Positions 12,701 through 23,492 of a stretch of DNA of 64,000 bases are shown here, piece by piece. A model generated the notes under the pieces. It saw nothing but the letters and a program-made list of their open reading frames with translations. It did not search any database and was not told the DNA's origin. Position numbers and translations under genes: made by a program. Positions within the stretch are counted from its first letter, which is position 1. The number at the start of each line of letters is the position of its first letter. The stretch is from positions 63,410,069 to 63,474,068 of the forward strand of contig NC_060254.1 of NCBI RefSeq assembly GCF_921293095.1, read 5' to 3'. Source of the stretch: Ischnura elegans. Its lineage: Eukaryota; Arthropoda; Insecta; Odonata; Coenagrionidae.

Positions 12701-13530
12701 AATTGAGCGAAACTTATGATATCTCGTCTTATAAAACCTCGATAAACCGTCTTATGATATTTCATTTTATCTTACACTTTGGCATTTGTTTTATGTGTAT
12801 AGACGGCTGTGTTTATATAGAAAGGTGCGAATATTGTCTGTTATTGCGGTTACTATTGTGCAACCTTGACGAACCTCCATAATGAAAAATTTCCATTTAT
12901 ATAGGGAAACGACCTCTGATGTAGATCTTGTTTGCAAAGCTAGTTCAGGTCAAAATTTTCTGTGTACTCTGTTGGTTTTCTCCACGTGCTTTAACGATCT
13001 ATCTTGTAAAAACATTGAGGCTCGGTGAAGGGGCCTAGTGTCTCTACAAGGCGGGCACATAAGATCTGGCGGGAGTGAAAATTTCTAGAAGGTAAGTATA
13101 GCCCTTATCTGTCGGCGCGACACCTTTTATAGAATGCCTCGTAAACATCACCTGTCCGCCGGAGTGTGATTTAATGGTTCAAACCGTAAGCCGCTTTAGG
13201 CTTAAATGCATACGAAAAATAGAGATTTTCCGTTTCGGCTAATATTGAAGATACTAATTTGAAATGAATACTGAAGAAAAGAGGGAAGAATGGGTATCAA
13301 AATTCCTTTTGTAGATGAGTGTTTTCGGTTAAAATGTTGGCTAAATAGGTGCATATATTTTTGTTTCTCCTTTGATGGTGACACGAATAGCAAAAACGCG
13401 TGCATGATTCCGCACGGTAGGCATGAAGTTCAGAAAATATTTGAATGGTGTCTGTATAATAGAATAAGGTAGTGAATAAATATTTGCTGAAGCCAACGAA
13501 CCTTACGGTCCTTACAAACGGATGGGTTAC
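9760..13530. other. Gene-less intergenic stretch
   Basis: No gene is supported. Frames at 10412-10729 and 9733-9993 (minus) are unrecognised and lack splice partners. A moderately GC-rich patch at 12380-12545 reads on the minus strand like the end of some dispersed repeat, but no second copy is present to prove it. Confidence 0.45.
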
Positions 13531-13535
13531 GGATC

Positions 13536-13583
13536 CCTACCTTCAGTCTAAAATTACTTCGTTAATTTTAGACTGAAGGTAGG
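13536..13583. repeat. Perfect 21-bp inverted repeat with 6-nt loop
   Basis: Arms 13536-13556 (starting CCTACCTTCAGTC) and 13563-13583 (ending GACTGAAGGTAGG) are exact reverse complements separated by CTTCGT. Pairing is complete over the arms. It may be a recent palindrome, a relic of paired transposon ends or a structured RNA element. Nothing nearby shows a gene it would serve. Confidence 0.88.
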
Positions 13584-14504
13584 AAGTTTGGCAAACGAAC
13601 TGGTGGAACTACTTTAATTTTGTGAAGATAAAACAAACACTTTTCAGGACAAAGAAAATTACTATTGAAAATAGAACCCTTTAGTAGTTACCCGTAATTA
13701 CACCAGCGCATTTTTACACTTTCAATAGTAATATACCATCTGAAACTCCTACTTATTCTCACATTTTTCGCGTCTTAGTTTTATCACACATACTCTTTTC
13801 AGGTGTACGGGACTCAATAAAATTATTCCAGTAGCTGCTTGTCCTTACGTATCTCAGTTTCTAATTTTTTCATCGTATATATCCTCAATGTTCTCCTCAA
13901 ACGCCTAAATTTGAAGGATTCTTTTCTGCAAAGTGTAGAAGTATATAGGTTTTTTATTATTGTTGTATCTGATCTTAAAGTGAAACTAATAAGGCGATAA
14001 TTAGTCTGCACGATTTTAAATGATGTTGTTTAATGATTCGTAAAATTTTATGTGCGAATATTTTTACCTTATTCGATTTGGGATCCGTATTCAGATTTTA
14101 ATTTCTTGTTTTTTAACTCGCTATAAAAAGGGAACAGGTTCTAATTCGGAGAGTACTTGGATTCGGTTGGTTTAGATCATCTTTCTTTAAGGCCATTAAT
14201 GAGTTTTAAATAAAATCCTCTTCAGCGCACTGAGGAAGTTAAGGAATTATGCGAGTTCAGTGTTATCTATCAGTTAATATAGGGTAGAGTATATAATCTC
14301 TCTGATAAAAAAGGAGCAAGTCATAAGTACTATTCAATTTTTCTTACCCTCTTAGTGCTCTTTTCAAAGTCCACTCATCCGCTTGAAGTTAACACTAGAA
14401 TGGGTCAGAAAATTGGTACTATTCATAATAATTGGTATTTTGCTAATGTATACTTAACTTAATATGTGACCGCCTGTGTTAAAGACTAAGATACCGGTAG
14501 AAGA

Positions 14505-14662
14505 TTTAGTCATAACTAGTATGAACTTTATTTTTAATAGTGAAAATTAGTTGGTTATTATTTTTGGCTGCATAATGATTGAAATCGTTCGAATTGAGAT
14601 AGAGTATAAAAAAATAAAATTGGAAACTTGCCAGCGGATATCATCTCTTTACGCATGTAGCC
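14505..14662. repeat. Direct repeat pair, copy A
   Basis: Closely similar to 15068-15232 in the same orientation. Shared blocks are AGTCATAACTAGTATGAA, TTTATTTTTAA, GAAATCG, GAGTAT and TTGGAAACTTGCCAGCGGAT. The spacing is about 565 bp. Confidence 0.82.
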
Positions 14663-15067
14663 AGGGTAACTAAGCGACTAGACAAATTATTGTTTCAGAA
14701 TAACCTCTTATCAATATTTGACGGACTCAAATGTATTTGGATCTTTCTCGCTGTTTCATTGAAATTGTTTTGCTTTTTGAAGGATTTTGAGATAAAAACT
14801 GATTTTTCATGTGTAATTAAGAGTTCGTACTCATCGAATCGCTACGAGTTTTACGGCTATAGCATTAAGTTATTTTGTCAAATGGATTAATCTAGTTTTA
14901 TCAATAGTCTGATGCCGCTAAAAATATTTGTAATTTTTGTAAGTTATTGGAGTGCTTTCAGAGTAACTCGTTTGCGAATAGGTGGTAAGCTTTCATTGAA
15001 ATATTCCGGAGGAAAAAACGTTCTCAGCACTCTGGTTCTATTTTACGAAATGGAACTTCATTACTGG

Positions 15068-15232
15068 TAGAAAGATTAGTCATAACTAGTATGAATTTTA
15101 TTTTTAACAGTGGGAATTAGTTGTTTTTGATTTTTGGCCGAATGGTCATTGAAATCGCTGTAATTGAGGCAGAGTATTAAAAAAATTAAATTGGAAACTT
15201 GCCAGCGGATATCCTCTCTTTACCCATGTAAA
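15068..15232. repeat. Direct repeat pair, copy B
   Basis: Second copy of the 14505-14662 stretch, with small differences and one-base indels. It lies within a longer region (14.5-16.7 kb) made mostly of locally duplicated AT-rich sequence. Confidence 0.82.
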
Positions 15233-15274
15233 CTGCGAAAAATCTAGTGAAGTGAATTGGTTTTCATACATTTT

Positions 15275-15400
15275 GCTCCTGGAATTCTCTATGCTCTGGT
15301 GTTTCATGCAATTTAATGATACTTCTCGCGTTGAAATTGAAAACCTTATTTATACCTACTGGACTCAGTGCAAAATGATCAATATTCGCTCCGGCTGTAA
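15275..15400. repeat. Diverged copy of a unit in the 16-kb array
   Basis: Resembles 16205-16335: TCGCGTTGAAATTGAAAA followed by CTCAGTGCAAAATGATC and GATATTCGC-like bases occur in both, in the same order and orientation. It links the 14.5-15.4 kb and 16.0-16.7 kb duplications into one locally expanded region. Confidence 0.6.
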
Positions 15401-16002
15401 TTTGACATTTTGGTGATTCAGAATTGTCCAAGTTTTAAATTATCGTAAATATTTATTTTTTTCCTCTCGGATATTGTGGGAAAAATTCGTTTAAATGTCA
15501 ACTACCTTTGAGAGCGAGGAGTGACTTTGATCTTCCCTTCATTTTTGGATATTTCCAAATTGGCTTTGCCAATCAACTGCGGCCTTGAAGTAGAAATGAT
15601 GAAAATGTGAATCCGTCTGTGGTTTAATTTGGCTGGAAATGGTATTTTCTTCCCTATTAAGCCGTTCAAAAATAGTAATCAACACTTGAACGTATGTCCT
15701 CCAAATGTCCTCATGCGTGCGAAAAATTTAACTCTTTCCTGGGAATAAAAATGGGAAGAATTTTTCATGGAGAACTCAGTGCAATGAGTATTTTCCTGTT
15801 TGGAAGAATAACTTCCTAATTTATAAATTTATTCCTCAACGGAAATATATCCAGTGAATAGAAGCATACACATTTGCATGGAGTCAATTTGAAGTATCTT
15901 TAGTGAGGATAAAAATTGAGGTTGTATTATTTATATAATATTAAAATGGAGTGAATGTCGAAATTCGAATGAAAAAATCGAGTCGATAATCCGCGTTATT
16001 AC

Positions 16003-16685
16003 TTACTCCTTACTGGTCGAATTTTATACACACTGTTAATGTGGTGCTTTTAGAAGTAACTATGTATTTTATTTTTGAGTGTGAGACAGTTGATGAATTG
16101 ATGCACCGCTATACAGAACTAAGTTTTCGAAAAAAGAGGTAATTTTTTTTTCAAGGGTGGAATCAGGATGAATGAAGTGAAAGAAATGTTTTGCATGGGA
16201 TTTGTTGCTGGAACTTCTATCCTCTCGAACGACGTGCAATTTAATAATTCTGATCTCGTTGAAATTGAAAAAATTATTATTACATACTCCACTCAGTGCT
16301 AAATGATCGATATTTGCTTTGGATGCGATTAATTTATACAAGTAATTGGGATAACTGTTTCATTTTTAAGCGTTTAACAGATGGCGAATTGATGCACTAC
16401 CACACAGCGCTAAGTTTGGGAAAAAAGGGATGATGATTTTCAAGGGTGCAATCAGGATGAATGAAAAGAGAAAAATGTTTTCTCTTTGCAATTCTCCTTA
16501 CTTATCGAATTTCATGCAGTTCGTAAATGTGGTTCATTTTGGAATAACTACTTCAATTTTTAGTGTGATAAAAATGGTGATTTGATACGCTACTTTTCAG
16601 AACTAACTTTTGGAAAAAAGGTATGATACTTTTCGAAGAGGGAATCAGGATGAATGACAAGAGAAAAACGTTTTTTTTTGCAGTA
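16003..16685. repeat. Imperfect tandem array downstream of gene 2
   Basis: Three diverged units are visible around 16003-16200, 16340-16487 and 16488-16685. Each contains, in order, GATGAATTGATGCAC or a variant, AACTAAGTTTT or a variant, AAAAAAGG, a TTTCAAGGGTGGAATCAGGATGAATGA-like block split here by small changes, and GAGAAAAATGTTTT. A 140-bp insert separates the first two. The array stops at the poly(A) signal of gene 2. Confidence 0.75.
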
Positions 16686-16690
16686 GGAGA

Positions 16691-16696
16691 TTTATT
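16691..16696 (-). terminator. Poly(A) signal of gene 2
   Basis: AATAAA on the minus strand, about 340 bp downstream of the stop codon of gene 2. It is the first canonical hexamer after the stop. Confidence 0.55.
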
Positions 16697-16699
16697 TAA

Positions 16700-17035
16700 C
16701 CCACTCCCGAGGTGTACATATCGTTGAGTAAACGTTAAACCAAGACTCCAATGCCTCCAGCGGTGTGAAGATCAAGGGACTTCGAGGTGAAGCACCTCGG
16801 TGACCATAGCCCGTCTCCGCAGCAATCTGCAACAGCCATTTTCCGGCATGCGCCAATGCCCGCGGCACGTCGGCGGGGTCCCGAACAAGGTGCCCGTGCG
16901 TCACCCACGCTCTACGCGAAAGGATATTGGGGTGGGTCAGGTGGTAATGGTTTGCTCTCCTCCGGGAAGGATGGCATTCCCTTTTAAGGGTGTAGGTTGC
17001 GGATGAGGAAAGGGTTGATCGGGATGGGGTCAATC
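16700..17035. other. GC-rich block in the 3' UTR of gene 2
   Basis: This stretch is far more GC-rich than ordinary 3' UTR or intergenic DNA here and is open on the minus strand for 113 codons from a non-canonical start. It contains a short hairpin (CGAGGTGAAGCACCTCG). I do not recognise the encoded sequence. It may be an inserted repeat that also supplied the poly(A) signal. Gene 1 shows no counterpart within the window, but only 30 bp of its 3' UTR are visible. Confidence 0.4.
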
Positions 17036-17038
17036 ACC

Positions 17039-18920
17039 TTAGGCGACCACGACGGAGCTGTGGAAGGGAGCGTAGGCTCCATAGCCGTAGGCGTATGGGG
17101 CGGCGTAGTGGGAAGCGTAGAGGGTGGGGGCTCCGACGTGAGCGGTGTAGCCGGTGACGATGGGGGCGTGGGTCTTGTAGGAGACGGCGACAGGGGTGGC
17201 GACGTGCTGGACAACAGGGGCGACGGCGGCGTAGGAGTGTCCGGTGACGCTGGAGTAAGCGAAGTTGCCTCCAAGGCGCTCAGACTTGATGACGGCGCTG
17301 TCCAGGCTGGGGGTCCTCAACAGGGTGGTGGCGGGGATGTACCCGGCGCTGGCGACGGCCACGATGGCGAGAAAAGCGAAGATGGTCTAAGGGAAGGAAA
17401 AAAGAAAATTTAGTCATTGAAATTTCTTTCGGATGCCGGCGTGTTTACAGAGCTGGGGAAATTCTGGAAGATTTACTAAAGCCTGAATCTTCAAAGCGTT
17501 ACTTATTTATTCCTGCACCACTTGAAACATCATCATTGGCATTTTGCGTCGGGTTTTTTCACGTTATAATCAAACGTACACGGAAATTCATTCCCTAGAT
17601 AGGGGGAGCCTACTTACGCGGGACTCGAACCCGCAACCTCCTGGGTAGTAGGCAAGGACTTTGCCCCGCCGCCACCGAGGCTGGAAAACCTATAGCTATA
17701 GCGATAGGTTTTCAGTGGTCAAAAGACTGATCACTCGACCGATCATTTTTTAAATGACACGGGAATCCCACTGTTATTTTATCCATCGCTTTTTCTGCCA
17801 CTTTCCGTATTTATGCTGTCATTCAATTAAAACTTCAATGTGATCAGGGAAAGTAGTTTCTGTTTGTCTCATGTAAGCTTGAAAATAATTTAAGGCATGT
17901 GAAACTCTAAAGTAACTAAATTTGTAGAAATCGTGGATATTCATATTGTAATAACATCGCTTCCACTTTCCACACTTTTAAACTCAAATTATCGACCGAG
18001 ATTTCAGCTTCCTAAGCCATCATCAGTTAAATGAGTTTTCAGAGCGTTTTCAGCGCATCACGCTGAGCTACAACGTTATTTTAATGATTTTGCGTGGGTA
18101 AGACAGTACGGTATTGCTCTGGTATTACGTGCCAGAAATAGTTTTTGATAAACCACAAATATTTAAGTAGGGAAGTAATAGAAAGAATAATAGTGTTTCA
18201 TTGCAATAGCTTTTAAGCAAGTGGCCGTATATTCCTTCGAGGTTTTATTCGTGATGTTCCATGGCGCATGAAAGAAATGGTCTTACTTGTTATTGAATGA
18301 CCGCATTATTTTTAATTTCATTTACAATCACGAAAATGCTTTGGCGCAATCCGATTTTGAAAGTTATCATCTGTTGTTAAAAGATGGCTTCTGCATGGAA
18401 TTTAGAATTCACTGTTTCAATCAAGATTTTCATTTTTCAATCCATGCTACCTTTTCACGCACCAAATAGCTACAGAACTCAAGTGCGAACATTTCATTTA
18501 GTTTTAAGCGAAAAATGATTTTCATTAAAAATTATCCTGTGAAATCACAAAAAAGTTGATAGCTTATGGTCGAACGAAACATTAGAATAGCAGATAAAAT
18601 GAGAAGATATCGTTTAGACTCGCGAATGATAATCCCATTCAAAGACTAATCAACCCTGTGATAGAAAATTAAGTCGGTAATTTCGGAGTGCAATGTTGGC
18701 ACAATGCTGGAATTCCAATGGATAGCAGAGTATGGAGCACTGGTTCCGACCTCGGTGAATCTGAATGAGCCGCGGTAGTACCCAGCCTAAAAGTTTACTT
18801 TGCCAACTATCGATTTTTCTTCCCTGTCTTCACCGGAATCTCGCAAAAGAACTGCTTCGACGTACACAGCACTCATTAATCCAAGGGAGGAAGAAAATCA
18901 CACGGCGTACTCACCTTCAT
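17039..18920 (-). CDS. Retinin-like (CPLCA-type) cuticular protein, gene 2
   Basis: Exon 1 is ATGAAG at 18920-18915 with a consensus donor GTGAGT; exon 2 runs 17386-17042, stop 17041-17039, after an acceptor ending CCCTTAG. The 1,528-bp intron is phase 0 and carries a tRNA-like SINE head. The 117-residue product starts MKTIFAFLAIVAVASAG, a signal peptide cut before G17. The retinin-type motif spans about residues 26-60 (TPSLDSAVIKSERLGGNFAYS), followed by VVQHVATPVAVSYK, VTGYTAHVGAP and a YGYGAYAPFHSSVVVA tail. It is nearly the same length and sequence as gene 1, while introns and 3' UTRs differ. It is expected to be secreted and built into cuticle. The GC-rich exon leaves long open frames antisense to it, which are shadows. 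Confidence 0.92.
17607..17683 (-). mobile_element. tRNA-like sequence (SINE head) in intron of gene 2
   Basis: On the minus strand an A-box-like GGTGGCGGCGGGGC is followed by a strong T-arm/B box GCGGGTTCGAGTCCCGC at 17634-17618. Only part of the acceptor stem pairs, so it is more likely a tRNA-derived SINE head or tRNA pseudogene than an active tRNA. Confidence 0.55.
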
Positions 18921-19012
18921 GTTGATTGGGGCGTTGGTTTTTCGTGGGTTATCTCCTGACTGCTAACAGCGAACTGATTGTTTGCTATGCCTCTTCCCTG
19001 GCGGGTGGCTCC

Positions 19013-19020
19013 CTTATATA
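19013..19020 (-). promoter_or_regulatory. TATA box of gene 2
   Basis: TATATAAG on the minus strand about 95 bp upstream of the ATG. The leader has a TCAGT initiator-like site near 18975 and a second CAGT shared with gene 1 near 18962; the true start was not resolved. Confidence 0.68.
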
Positions 19021-19244
19021 CTCCCGACGGGGACGGGGCGTTGCTTCGGCCCAAACATCATCCTTCCTCCTTCAAGGACGCTCCCCATTGGACCCCACCT
19101 CTGGAGGACGGACGCGCGGGAATCGGCGGGCCCCCCACACTCTTGGGAGACGGCGGCCCACCTTCGCGGGACCGGCCACCTCGCCCATCCTTCGGCCTTG
19201 CCCTCGCCCCGGGCCAACGCTGGGCCCCACCCTTTCCTTCCTCC

Positions 19245-19335
19245 AACTCTCAGGCGTCCCTCTGCTTCTCACTGCTACCGGATTTGAGGGGAGTATCTTC
19301 ACGGTCGGGAAGGATGATAAAAATTCACGGTGAAA
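19245..19335. repeat. Upstream duplicated block of gene 2, copy A
   Basis: Similar to 19632-19725 in the same orientation: CTCTCAGGCGTCCCTC, CTGCTACCG, ATTTG, GGGGAGTATCTTC, GGAAGGAT, ATAAAAA and TCACGGTGAAA or close variants occur in the same order. It lies about 230-320 bp upstream of the TATA box, so it may hold regulatory sequence. Confidence 0.78.
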
Positions 19336-19631
19336 AATATTTTTTTACTAACCACGCAACTGTTGCGATTACGCTGAGAGTTTTGCATTTACCTATTTTG
19401 TATTAGGAATGGACAGCCCATCATACCCTTGCATTATCTATCTACCTTCACAATATCGTCGAAAAATGATGCGTTTAGCGCATAATGATAAAAAAATTGT
19501 CACCAGCACTGAATAAAAACACATAGAAAGCTCCGGTAATCGTTTTTCCTATGTTTGGGTCTCTTTCATAATGAATTGTGTAAAAATTTTAATCACTCTG
19601 AGACACTGTGGTCGTTCTAGATTTAAGTTCC

Positions 19632-19725
19632 TCCTACTCTCATGCGTCCCTCGGTTTCCCTCTGCTACCGTATTTGCGGGGAGTATCTTCGCGGGCAGGA
19701 AGGATAATAAAAACTCATGGTGAAA
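19632..19725. repeat. Upstream duplicated block of gene 2, copy B
   Basis: Second copy of the 19245-19335 block, about 390 bp further upstream. Confidence 0.78.
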
Positions 19726-19754
19726 TTTGTTTTTCAATCCACTAAATTGTTTAA

Positions 19755-19815
19755 TTTAAAGGTGGATGGCGATATTTGGACGAAATGTGTAAAAGGAAAC
19801 ACAATCACAGATACA
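19755..19815. repeat. Dispersed block shared with the upstream region of gene 4
   Basis: GATATTTGG, TGTGTAA, GGAAAC and AATCACAGATAC recur in the same order and spacing at 49393-49440. Both copies are several hundred bp upstream of a cuticle-gene TATA box. It may be a shared regulatory block or the end of a repeat element. Confidence 0.6.
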
Positions 19816-19819
19816 TTGA

Positions 19820-22440
19820 TTTATTTTTACTAGCTTAGTTACAATCAGTAAAAAATTATTTGAAAATTAGCTGTGTCAAAATTCTTATCCCTTCTTTTTA
19901 ACACTTACAGTGTTAGTGATCGCTGTCACGGTCCTGCTGAAACCCTGATCAAGGCACCTGGCAGCTGTAAACCAGGTCTTGAGCTTTAGCGGATTATATT
20001 TTTGTGATTTTTAATATGAGTAGGTACTAAGAAATTACCTGCTGCTCATGTAAACAAAATATTCAAAGCCCTGATGATACTGCAATAGCGCGAAACGCAT
20101 CGGAAGAATGATAGAAATATTGCAAGGGACCACTAATCATGAACTTAATACTTCCCATTGTCAAAAAGGAAATCGTAATTTATTCTTGATATTTTTATAT
20201 ATGATATTTTTGGAAGCGGGCAATTTTTCTCTGAATTGTCATCCAAATCTGTATAATCGATATTAGGAAGCCATAGGAAGTTCCTTAAGAAAATAATAAA
20301 GTTCCTTAGTCGCAACTGTTGCTCAGATGGTATATTAATGACAATATTTCGCTTAATATTATGGTTAGAAGGACTGCATCCACTTTAAGATAAGATTGAA
20401 TTCAAACTTCCAAGTTTTCTCCGAGAGATTTAGGAAAATTTGGGCATTGATTGAATCAATAGCATAATTTAACCATCACTGTTCAATCTGCGATTCAGGT
20501 TTCTTTGGCCTTACGACTGGAGTGTCACTGAAGAAGGAGAAATACCTTACTATTTTAATCCCTCACTCTAATTATAATGGTACCCATTGGTTTTGTTATT
20601 TTAATCATTATCGGTGTAGTAAGGGGCTTTCTCCTCTCACCGCTGTTCTGATTTTCATTATCATCGTTTACAATTTCATAATTTTGTTTACACCCAAGTT
20701 ATACCCGGATTTAAGGGGAAACTGTAGGCACATCGTCCGTTCAACTAATTGTTGTTTGTTTTTCGCAGACTTATCATTGGAAAACATTGATATTTTCGTA
20801 TTCTTTAGTCTGTAACAATTCTTTGAGAGACCCTTGTAAGAATACGGTTTTATTTTCTGAAAAATGCCCCACCTTCTCGGTATCGAAGAAGAAGAAGCAA
20901 GATATCAGTATCCCATTCTCCCCAGCTCTGAATACGACCAGTTAATTGTTCCAGTTTCATATATTTTTATATTTATAGAAACGATATCAAGTTTTCAAAA
21001 ATTTGTCTGAATTCCATCTTCAAAAAAGAACTAAAAAAATATGGCCTTCTTTTGATGATCACATTTAATATTATTTAATTTACGGGATTTATTTATTCCT
21101 CGAAGAAAATTTTTATTGAATTTACTCTTCAAGGAGGGAAATAAGACATTAAAAAAGAGGATAATCATTGCGAGTGTAAAAATAAACCTCGAATATTTGC
21201 CAGCATCGTCATGGAAGGATGGACGCTGAGGTTGTTTTTGAATTCTGACCGAGTGCCCGGGACGCCCATTAACCGAACCAGATTTCAGTGGGACTGAGAG
21301 GGTGAGCCTTGCGGACGGGCTGGTATTTGATGACGACGTTGTTGTTTTGTCTAAAAGCTTTTTCACTTTTTATGATGCTGGGTCCGCGGAAGTGCCTCAT
21401 TGAACATATTCCATTTGTAACGAAGAATTCCCATTTAATTCTGAACAAAGAATATTTTCGATTTTAGTAGTGCACCCTCGGTAAAGGCGCGCTATTAAAT
21501 AGATACTTGTACTTACTCTCGGATACTATGCAAAGTTTTCTCTGATATGCGCAATGTAATTCGAAAATTAGTTTGTAAAACATTTATTGTCTACCAAATT
21601 CGTTACGTAGTGATTCATTACATATGTATCATACCGCACTCGGAAGTGATGCAATGCTTTTCGTTCCCATCACTTCCTTGCGTTTCTAACAGTCGATGGA
21701 AAGATAGAGATATGGACATAAGTAAACCAATTACTATACAGATTCGAGGTATGCGTGTGGCAGAGACTAAGCAGTTTAGGACTATGTTTTTGCCAATGTC
21801 TTTAATTGCATTCCGTCTTCATAAAGATATCTTATGGCCTTATTCGTTATGTAAAAAAATAAATGCCTTTATTTACCTTCTAGTTGTAAAAGTTAGCTAA
21901 CTGGTCTTTTTTCACACTAAAAGTGAATGTTTTCTTAATTTTGATACATTTAGCCTTACTTTTCCTGAATTATCTGCATTTACTAGGACTAAAAATTTCG
22001 AAGGTAATCTCACCCTTGATTCTTTTTCTTTGTACAATTCATGAATTTAAGAGAAAAGGAACTATTTCCACTCCTTTATTTCTCCATAAAATTTGCTTTA
22101 TTTTCGAGTGTAACCTGGAACCTATAATTTACACTCGGGCAAAAAATAGCGAATCATTAGTTAGATTTGACGGAGGGTTCAGACCAGGTGAATCGTCTCT
22201 GACTACAATTTCAAGGACAGTAGAATCAGAGACCAAGGTCGCAGCTGTCGAAAGCGTTCTGAGAGAACTCAACCCGTCCATAAAACTAAACCCGCCCTGG
22301 GATGGTGCTTTTTTCAAACATATTTTCTCTTCTTAGCCTCCTCTTATACCATATAATATTTGACACATATAGTTTCAGAAAGAATCTGCAATACTTCAGG
22401 AGGTGGTTGGAGAGACAATTTTAAGCATTTTTGTCCATAA
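19820..22440. other. Gene-less intergenic stretch
   Basis: No gene is supported. Two plus-strand frames at 21547-21900 and 21923-22336 are unrecognised. A GC-richer patch at 22140-22320 is open on both strands and may be a fossil coding piece. At 20070-20105 CCTGATGATACTG and GCGAAACGC are spaced as in tails of Penelope-type retroelements. Confidence 0.4.
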
Positions 22441-22454
22441 ACATGGGGTCGCAA

Positions 22455-22890
22455 CTCCTTAATTACTGAGCTATAACATCACGAACATTTATTTTGAATG
22501 CATTTTGCAGTTACCATGTAAACTGTATTTTTTGGATATCTAGCCTTTTCAACATTTTATTTAATACTCTGAATTATATGGACATTAAATAATTAAGGTT
22601 GCACGAAAACGCGACATTATAATTGTCTGAAACAATTATTCTTAAAATGGGTGAGAATGCTCGTATTTTTGATACACGCTCATAGCTCTCGTTTAATTAA
22701 GCTACGAGATTGATTTTTTCAGACTAATGTAATCGCACATTTTCTTCCAGCCTTAATTATTTAATGTCCTTAACTATACAGATTATTAAAATAAAATGTC
22801 AAAAAGGCTGAGTGCCCAAGAAATATCGTTTTCATGGTAACTGCCAAGTGATCACGCTACCATAGCTTAGTAATTAACTCTTATAACCCA
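22455..22890. mobile_element. Foldback (long-TIR, MITE-like) element
   Basis: Nearly the whole stretch is an imperfect palindrome. The left arm (about 22455-22635) contains TTAATTACTGAGCTAT, GCAGTTACCATG, AGCCTTTT, ACATTTTATTT and GGACATTAAATAATTAAGG. The right arm (about 22715-22890) contains their reverse complements in reverse order. The centre is about 80 bp. Arms are visibly diverged, so it is an old insertion. No transposase is inside. Confidence 0.85.
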
Positions 22891-23239
22891 ATGTTGCTTC
22901 TTAGCAACATCAAAAATGTTTAAACTTTCGGCTCTGTTTAGGAGATATCTAAACTAAATATTATTTTGTAGTGTAAATTTTAATGGCGAAATATTTAGCT
23001 GCCAGGATAGTTAGCATTGAGTGTACAATTTTCAAGTTTTCAGAATGAAAAATCTTGAAATTTGATTTCTCCCAGAAACAGCTCTGGGTTAGAATGGGTT
23101 AAGGAGTGCGATCTAAAATTTTGTACAAAAATACTAACAATTATCCATGTTACCACCTTCAATTGTAATTATGCAGTAGTATTAGTTAATTAGAAGTATT
23201 ACAGATTCCTTCTGAAACCCCTTGAATTTCTGTTTCCCC

Positions 23240-23492
23240 CAGTGGCGTAGCGAGGGGGGTGTCCCAACCCCCTCCCCGAAATATTTTAACACAATTACTT
23301 CGCTTCATAAAAGAAAACAAAATATTGATATAATAAGAATAAAAGGATTTATTTGCGAAATGTAGTTTTTTCGATTGTGAAAAGTTTTTAAATTAGTTTG
23401 AAACCATCTGCTTAGTACCTTGTTTTTAAAAAAATATTCCACCCATGGTTTTGAGAACCCCACCCCGAACGAAATTCCTGGCTACGCCACTG
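23240..23492. mobile_element. MITE with CAGTGGCGTAGC terminal inverted repeats
   Basis: CAGTGGCGTAGC at 23240 and its exact complement GCTACGCCACTG ending at 23492 bound a 253-bp stretch with no coding capacity. The sub-terminal parts (GAGGGGGGTG and CCCCACCCCG) also pair loosely. The ends suit a hAT-like or similar non-autonomous DNA element; a clean target-site duplication was not found. Confidence 0.75.

Noticed and set aside
16997-17413. 138-codon plus-strand frame opposite gene 2
   Set aside because: Same shadow effect; it mirrors the coding strand and runs through the splice acceptor.
18926-19406. Several overlapping 60-142-codon frames on both strands upstream of gene 2
   Set aside because: They lie in the GC-rich promoter-proximal region over the TATA box; all frames are open by composition.
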